Shown: positions 57,904 to 64,000 of the stretch, piece after piece
How positions within the stretch are numbered: the stretch's first letter is position 1
How the letters are laid out: the number at the start of each line of letters is the position of its first letter
NCBI GenBank assembly: GCA_032719365.1
Contig: CM064871.1
Location: 56,635,056-56,699,055, forward strand
Direction of reading: 5' to 3'
DNA: 64,000 nucleotides
Source of the DNA: Prinsepia uniflora
Taxonomy: Eukaryota; Streptophyta; Magnoliopsida; Rosales; Rosaceae
Translations under genes and position numbers: made by a program
Notes under the pieces: model-generated
The model's database searches: none
Seen by the model: the letters and a program-made list of their open reading frames with translations, nothing else
What the model was told of the DNA's origin: nothing

Positions 57904-60900
57904 TGTGACGACCCGTCCCAAATTAACGGGATTAATTATGGACTAATGGCGGATTAGCAAAGCTAATCGGGGATTAGAAAAGGATTAGAAAACGACCGGG
58001 TGGAATGACGATTTTGCCCCTAGAATGAGCAAATCGTTGACTTTTCGTTCAGGCGGTCAAATGGAATTTGGCCGATGACTGTGACGTAGTTTGTGACGTC
58101 ACGAGTTCATAGATAGGTGGCACGCTTGATTCCAACATTTGAAGAGGAAGTTATGATGTTCGGAACTTCGAGGGCATTTTGGTAATTTTGAGCTAAAAGT
58201 TGACTTTTGACGCAGGAGGTCCGATGGCGGAGGGCCAAAGACCATTACGTAGATCGAGACGATACGAATCCGTAGATAGGCGGCACGTCGAATTTGGACG
58301 TTCGACGGAAAAGTTACGGTTCACGGAAGTTCCGGGGAACTATTTACGATGACACGTTTTACGAGACAAAAAGTTATGTTTTGTCTTTTGTGGGCCTAGA
58401 TTTTATCCCTAGGCTCAATGGATGAGTGACAAGTGTCACTCATCCACTGGACAACATTTTCATTCATGCATCCACCCCCCTTTGCATCGATCATTCCTTC
58501 ATCCCAAACAAACCCGATCCATCCTCCCTCCCCAAAACCAAACTCTATTTGATCATGACTGAGAGTACCAGAGAGTGAGGAGAGGACGTTGGATGATGGT
58601 GGCCGGCCAGGACGGAGCCACCGTGCACGGCGGAGGCCCAAAACCCGGAAGGTAATTGGTTAGCCCATTTTCGATCCATTTTCCATTTTTGTTGTTATGG
58701 GTCATTTTGGATGGTTTCAATGAACTAATTAGGTTGTTAGGAGGTCATTAGGAGGTCATTAGGAAGGTTTTGAGAAGGATTGGACGTTGAGGGACCTCTG
58801 GGGAGGGTTTAGAAAAACTGGACTGTGAGCTTAAAGTTGGACCGGTCGGTTTTGGACGTTTTAAGGGGTTTAATTATTGGATTTAGGTTCCTAGGATTAA
58901 ATAAGGAAGGATGGGATTGATTAGGGTTGGAAATGGTGAAGAATGGACCGTGTAGGGGCCTGGACCGGTCACGCCGGTCCAGTTGCAGGAAACGAACCGG
59001 ACCGGCCGGTCTGAACCGGCCGTCGCAAGGTTGAAGACGGTACTGTAGCTGGCGCGTGGCTCCCACCCACAGCCACTTCAGGCGGCGCGTGGTGGAGATT
59101 TTGGGCAAGGTTTCAACATGTAATTTCATCTATTCGATGTAACGAACATTTTAGGACTGGTTTCGTGTTAATCGGACACCGTTTCGATATAGTTTGGGCT
59201 GTCCGATGGTTTAGGTTCGAGTTTAAAAATAGTTAGAATTCCCAAAAAATTACGGGGCTTTAGTGTGGGGTTATATAAATAGTTAGTAACCCTCTAAATG
59301 AATTTGGACATGGTCGAGAATCCCGGAGGCGACGTTTGACCCGGGAGACGATTATGGCGCGCGTATCGAGGTGCAGCTTCGGACGGTCTGTGAGTGGACC
59401 CTTCTTTCGAAATTGATGCATGCATAAATGTTTTTTTAAGTATTTTAATATGTGTTTTGTGTTGCCATGAGTGCAATTCTTTTTGGTAGCCTAGGATTTA
59501 CGTATTTGCATGTATTTTGTGATTTTCGGTTTTATACGATGCATATACGTTCTAGGTTTTTAACGAGGGTTTAGTAAATGGATTTCGGATTTAGAAACAA
59601 GAACTCGGGCATGAGACCCAATTGATTTACAAACTCTCGGACTTGGAGTCCATTTGATTGGACGAGGAATCGGGCCTAGGGTCCATTTGAGCCATACGAT
59701 CAGACCGAGGGTCCAGTTTGTTTACGATTCGGGTTTGAGGCCCAGTTAGTGGTACTATCGGACTTGAAACCCATTTGGTTGAGATATCGGGCTTAAGGCC
59801 CTGTTAGTTGTGAAATCGAACGTGAGGTCCTGTTGCTTTGTGGTTTCGGGCTTAGGGCCCAGTTGGTTGTGATATCGGGCTTGAGTCCCAGTTCGGTTTA
59901 TGAAATGAGAATCGGGCATGAGACCCTGTTGAACTGAGGATTTAGGCCGAGACCTGTGAAACTGATTTGAATCTGATTCGAGGAATTCCATTGAGATGAA
60001 TCGGGTATGAGACCCAGTTGAGAAATGAGTTTTGAGAAAGAAAGAACGTATTTGAAATGAATAAACCCTCCATATGATTTATATGGTCTCCTCTAGAAGT
60101 CGTCCTGGAGAGTCACAATCCACAGACAAGAGTGGGTATCCTCATATGGATCCCGTTCCAAGAGTGGTAGTTACTTATTATGATGTGGTCCCGGACCAGA
60201 TTCCGGAGAGATATGTGGACTAGATCCAGAGAGAGAGCTCGGACTAGATCCAGAGATTGATCCTCCCAGATAGAGATTGCTGGGAAAAGACTCGGAGTGA
60301 GACCCCGAGTAGTGTGCACACTAGTATAGATTTGACATCGTGACTATTTCGGGGATGTGTTCCCTAGGGACTGTGTGCCCCGAGATGGCATCTTCTCGGA
60401 AGTGCCGCGGATGGGTTATACGTATGTTGATACGTATGTGCTTCTGATGGAAAGTGGTTTTAGGGCGAAGGCCCTGTGTTCCAAGTTTTAGATATAATTT
60501 GGGGCAAAGACCCCGTATTCTATGTTTTGGTGTTTCACTGAGAATGGATTTGGGCTGAGTTTCCACATGTATGGATAGTTGGTTTTTGAATTGTGATTTC
60601 GGGCCAGGGACCCAAATGGATTTATGGGTCATGACGGTTTATGGGGCAGGGCATGAACCCTTGAAAGGTTTTGGAGAATTTTTTCAAGTGTTTTTATGAA
60701 TGTTTAATAAATGGTTTTGAATGCATGTGTATGTTTTTATGAAGGGCATAAATGTCTTTAAGCAAAAATGTTTTTAATGAAATTATTATTTTGTCCACTC
60801 ACGACTTTTAATATTTTAATGCCCTTTAGGTTGATCGCGGATGCGGACTGTAGCAGAGACGAGACATCACTTCCCTCCTCCTACGATCCTGAAGTACTCT

Positions 60901-61012
60901 GATAGCTCCGGCTAGAGCTAGAGATGGAATTTTCCCTGGTCTTACACTTCGTGTCAGAAGGAATCAGGCGGGTTCCACGTTAATTCCGTGGGATTTGGGA
61001 CCGGTCCTGACA
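57904..61012 (+). repeat. 3' LTR of element G
   Basis: Aligned with 51610-54713. The intron-like module is at 59390-59399 (GTGAGTGGAC), 60793-60802 (GTCCACTCAC) and acceptor gccctttag ending 60829. Ends 411 bases from the P450 stop codon, on that gene's 3' side. Confidence 0.88.
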
Positions 61013-61424
61013 ATTGAGGTTAGTAATAATGTAATTATGTAATGGACAATGCTAATGGAAGCCACGTTTCTATTGTAATAGGAAGCCACGTACATATATG
61101 AAGTTAGCAAGTAGATGCCACGTACCCAAGAAAACAAAAGCATAATGCCACGTACCTCCATCGCTTTCAGCAAACTTTCATCTACCATTTGACTTCAACC
61201 AGTGAGGAACATGATTTGTACCATAGGACCAAATTTGGATCATTCACCTCTAACAAACATCTTTTTATTTAATTTCCGAACTCTACTCGATCAGTAGACC
61301 CAGAAAGTTGAAGGATATGGCATGCATATCACTTTCTTAAATTATAATAATAATTAAAATTCCCAACACGAAAACTAGAATGTTTTGGAGTCTACAGCGC
61401 ACATTAAAGATGGAAGGGGGCCTC
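61013..61424 (-). other. 3' region of the P450 gene with CCACGT repeats
   Basis: No gene. Four 'ag(a)(t)gccacgt' phrases occur at about 61060-61160 at intervals of roughly 30-45 bases. Confidence 0.5.
61264..61269 (-). terminator. Possible polyadenylation signal of P450
   Basis: Minus-strand AATAAA about 156 bases after the stop codon, in AT-rich DNA; a typical distance for a plant mRNA. Confidence 0.5.
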
Positions 61425-63046
61425 TTATTTTATAGAAACCTTGAGGGGAACCAGATGCAGAGGAGTTCTCTTAGTGATGGTGATATCCTCCTCCGTCATC
61501 CCCTCCGGCAATTTCCAGTCAAACCAGAAAAGAAGATTGGATAGAGCAAGCTCCACCGATGTGGTCCCCAAATAAATCCCTGGGCAAATTCTCCGACCGC
61601 CACCGAACGGCAGAAACTCAAAGTGGTTCCCTTTGTAGTCCACGGAGCTGCCTTCAAACCTTTCAGGGATAAACTCGTCGGGGTCCTTCCAAAACTCGGG
61701 TTCACGTGCGATCGCCCAGTCATTGACGAACACTTGTGTTTTCGGCTCGATATCGTAGCCTTGGAGTTTGAAGTGGGACATGGTTTCTCTCGGAAGCATG
61801 AGTGGCACTGGAGGGTGTAGCCTTAGGGTTTCCTTGATGACCATCTTCAGGTAATGAAGCTGGTCGACGTCGCTTTCTGTTACCTTTCCTTTGCTTCCCA
61901 CGCATCGTCTCACTTCTTCTTGCGCTCTCTTCATCATTTTGGGGTTCTTCGCTAGCTCTGCCATTGCCCACCCCATCGTCACTGAACTTGCATCGATTCC
62001 ACCCAGCACGAGATTCTGATGCCATACAAATCAATTCATCATTTCCTTTATCCGGAAAAATAAATGATATTCAAATATTAATTATGGAACATTTAAAACA
62101 TGTAAGCGCGCGAATGATTAATAAATTTACGTACCAAGAGGACAGCCTTGATGCTATCATGGCCAACTTTAGCTGCGCCAACCACGCCAGTTTCCTCCCT
62201 CACAGTTTCAAGCAGCACATCAATTATGTCTTGGTGTTCTTGTTGTTTCCTCCCTGCCTTGAGATGGTCATCAATGAGTTGCTGGAAGAACTGATCCAAC
62301 TCGCTGGAAAGCCTATCAAAATGGGTATGCACGCCGGAGAGCCGGTCCACAACCCACCCGATCCAAGCTGGAAAGTACTCCCCGCGAGATCTGCCTCCAA
62401 TCATGGCCTCAATGTCATGAAGCAAGTGATGAATGTCTCGTCCAGTCTTGTACTTAGTCTGCTCTAAACTTACCCCAAACCCGATCCGAAAAATCGTGCT
62501 TGCAACCAGACCAAATAGCTTGTCAGTAAGATCAACTGGCTCGCCAACGGACTCTGAGATTGAGGCCATCACCTTAGCCACCTCTTCTTCTCTCAGTGAC
62601 CTATATGACGTCACCCTCTTGACGCTGAAGAGCTCAATCACGCAGATTTTTCTGATCTCTCTCCAATATTCGCCGTAAGGTGAAAAGGCCATGTCCAGAT
62701 AGTTGTACGTGAGGCGCCGGGATCCGGTGTAGGTGGGTCTACTGCAGCAGTGGAGGTCATGGGTTTTTAAGACGTCCTTCGCCGCTTCCGCGGAGGAGAT
62801 TACGAGTGTGGGTACGCGGCCGAGGTGGAGGAGCATGATGGGGCCGTATTTTTTGGAGAGTTGTGTCAGAATTTGGTGGTCCGGTGATGGACCAACTTGG
62901 TGTAAGTTGCCTAAGAGTGGAAGCTCGGGAGGGCTTGGTGGGAAGTGCTTTTCTGGGTTGCTCAGATCATACCCAGATTTTTTTTTCCTCTTTACTAAAT
63001 AAAGTAAAGGGAGGATGAGGAGAAATGTAAGCCATATGAGAGCCAT
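61425..63046 (-). CDS. Cytochrome P450, CYP71 family (CYP71B-like)
   Basis: Two exons, 63046-62135 and 62015-61425, with a 119-base GT...AG intron in phase 0 at the usual CYP71 position just before the I-helix motif. The product is 500 residues, normal for the family. An N-terminal membrane anchor (residues 2-18) and basic stop (KRKKK, 19-23) place it on the ER facing the cytosol. Proline hinge PPSPP (36-40), C-helix WREIR (128-132), K-helix ETLR (366-369), PERF (421-424) and heme loop FGGGRRICPG (441-450, Cys448 ligand) are all present. P450s use NADPH via P450 reductase to oxygenate small molecules; CYP71s act in specialised metabolism, and the substrate cannot be told from sequence. Odd point: the I-helix reads GGIDAS (309-314), with Ala313 where most have the oxygen-activating Thr. 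No stops or frameshifts. The start fits plant ATG context (A at -3, G at +4). Confidence 0.95.
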
Positions 63047-63102
63047 TATTGGCTATATGAGCTTTTATCTGGAATGATGTATTTTCTGGGAGCTCTTCTC
63101 CA

Positions 63103-63112
63103 CCTTATATAG
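63103..63112 (-). promoter_or_regulatory. TATA box of P450 gene
   Basis: Minus-strand ctatataagg about 57 bases upstream of the ATG, so the 5' leader would be only about 25-30 bases. Confidence 0.75.
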
Positions 63113-63593
63113 AAAAGATGAAGGGTAGATAGTTTGCTACGAAAATTTTAATGAATTGTTATCAAAATTGTTAAATTTATTTTATAATATATATATAAAT
63201 AAAAAAAATTGATAAATAGAAAGGAGATGCAGCAATCTTAATGCGGATTTAGTAAGCGCATGTACGAGGTTATTTCTTGCCTACCCTACTAGTTTGGTGA
63301 AAGTTTTACTCGTCGCCATTTGTTTATTATTGAGTTCCATATATTACTCGTACGTTTGGCAGTATGCGATAAGTATGGCAGTATGCAGGTGATAACTTAT
63401 TTATTAATATATTGACATAATTAAAGAAACCAAGATGTATAAATTATAAAGGAAATGAATACTGTTGGAGAAAAAAAATATTGACATAATTAAAGCAACC
63501 ACGATATATAAAGAAGATCCTAAAGACCCACCAAGATACATGTTGCCATAAAGCAAAATGCACCGAGAATGCTAAAGTTTGGGTTATGGAATC
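63113..63593. other. AT-rich P450 upstream region with 69-bp direct repeat
   Basis: Non-coding. 'atattgacataattaaag' occurs at 63409 and 63478, with similar sequence following (direct repeat, period 69). 'gcagtatgc'-like phrases are near 63360-63385. No clear regulatory motif beyond the TATA box. Confidence 0.5.
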
Positions 63594-64000
63594 GGACGAA
63601 AATTGAAATATCGATATCGACGGATATATTGCTTATCAAATTTACTGATATCTCGCCCTAAATATCGGTATCGATATCGTTTACGGTCAACAAAAATGAC
63701 AGAAATTCGATCTAAAAGTGGAAACTTTGGGAAAAACTTAAATACCCAATAATGGTTATATATGACTAATAAAAACTATAAAATGATTTTGATATAATAA
63801 ATATATGATGAATAATATGATGTAATATGATTCTGACGATAACTGATAATATAAAATCTTAAATATAAACATAAATTAAAATGAGTTACTATAATTGAAT
63901 GTTAATATATTAAAAACATAACAATAAACATACAAAGATTTAATATAAGAAAAATGATGAAATAAGTTTAAATATATTTAAAATTGGAAAAAAAAGATGA
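63594..64000. mobile_element. Second F-like element, inverted, cut by window end
   Basis: From 'ggacgaaaattgaaatatcg' onward this is similar to the reverse complement of the right part of element F (about 42770-43180) through 'atatcgatatcgacgg', 'atctcgccctaaatatcg', 'cgtttacggtcaacaaaaatgac' and the long AT-rich interior to the window end. It shows F is a dispersed family. This copy lies about 550 bases upstream of the P450 start. Confidence 0.8.

Larger units (their letters stand above)
51610..61012 (+). mobile_element. Element G, LARD-like non-autonomous gypsy element
   Basis: 5' LTR 51610-54713 and 3' LTR 57904-61012 (about 3.1 kb each) align throughout, starting tgtgacgacccg and ending ggtcctgaca (aaa in the 5' copy). 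Flanks attaa (51605-51609) and attga (61013-61017) are a 4/5 target-site match. A ttggtatcagagc primer site (54716-54728) and a ttaaggggggaag polypurine tract (57887-57900) are in place. The 3.19 kb interior contains no recognisable gag, protease, RT or integrase. With primer site, polypurine tract and LTRs but no proteins, it fits the large retrotransposon derivative class and would need enzymes from a related gypsy element. Confidence 0.88.

Noticed and set aside
61623..63002. Plus-strand open frames across the P450
   Set aside because: Mirror frames of the real minus-strand exons.
1..64000. CRISPR arrays, operons, rRNA and viral genomes
   Set aside because: Nothing of the kind was seen; regular repeats here are microsatellites, minisatellites or LTR repeats.

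Overview
This window is nuclear DNA from a flowering plant, probably a eudicot. It is a pile-up of LTR retrotransposons of both superfamilies (Ty1/copia and Ty3/gypsy), with a hAT remnant, a MULE-like DNA element and one apparently intact host gene, a two-exon cytochrome P450 of the CYP71 type at the right end on the minus strand. There are no operons, CRISPR arrays or rRNA. The eudicot assignment is inferred from the P450 and from general character, not proven.

Layout. 1-1000: decayed gypsy gag, minus strand, running off the left edge. 2318-5017: 5'-truncated long LTR (family X). 5018-9570: no gene, LTR-like pieces and small repeats. 9570-13094: fragments of a Tat-like gypsy element, including two inverted copies of its LTR and an antisense PF04195-type gene just inside the 3' LTR. 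13868-36352: copia element A (minus), split by a solo LTR (16118-18677), a short TRIM-like solo LTR (18698-19019) and gypsy element B (19896-35690); B is itself split by the 9.9 kb chromovirus-like gypsy element C (21372-31270). 37162-38943: broken hAT transposase. 39510-51564: copia element E (plus), split by MULE-like element F (42050-43180) and gag-only gypsy element D (43512-49213). 51610-61012: element G, 3.1 kb LTRs around 3.2 kb without recognisable gag or pol (LARD-like). 61425-63046: P450. 63594-64000: second, inverted F-like copy cut by the window end. Target-site duplications are perfect for the solo LTR (ccaaa), the TRIM-like LTR (cttca), C (tttcg) and E (gtatt), and imperfect for A, B and G, so the insertion order can be read: A and E are oldest in their nests, B entered A, C entered B, and D entered E recently (about ten differences over 1.7 kb between its LTR copies).

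The most interesting signal is shared by all six long-LTR gypsy families (X, the solo LTR, B, C, D, G). Inside each LTR, a GTGAGTGGAC-type sequence that looks like a 5' splice site is followed by TGCATGCA. After 0.6-1.3 kb come a second TGCATGCA and the complement GTCCACTCAC, then a pyrimidine-rich stretch ending in CAG or TAG. This looks like an intron in the 5' leader whose two ends are self-complementary. Family C carries a matching change on both arms (GTGAGTGGGCC with GGCCCACTCAC), which preserves pairing. The P450 has all structural motifs, but the usual I-helix threonine is alanine (GGIDAS).

Only the P450 looks able to make a normal host protein. All retroelement coding regions carry stops, frameshifts or deletions.
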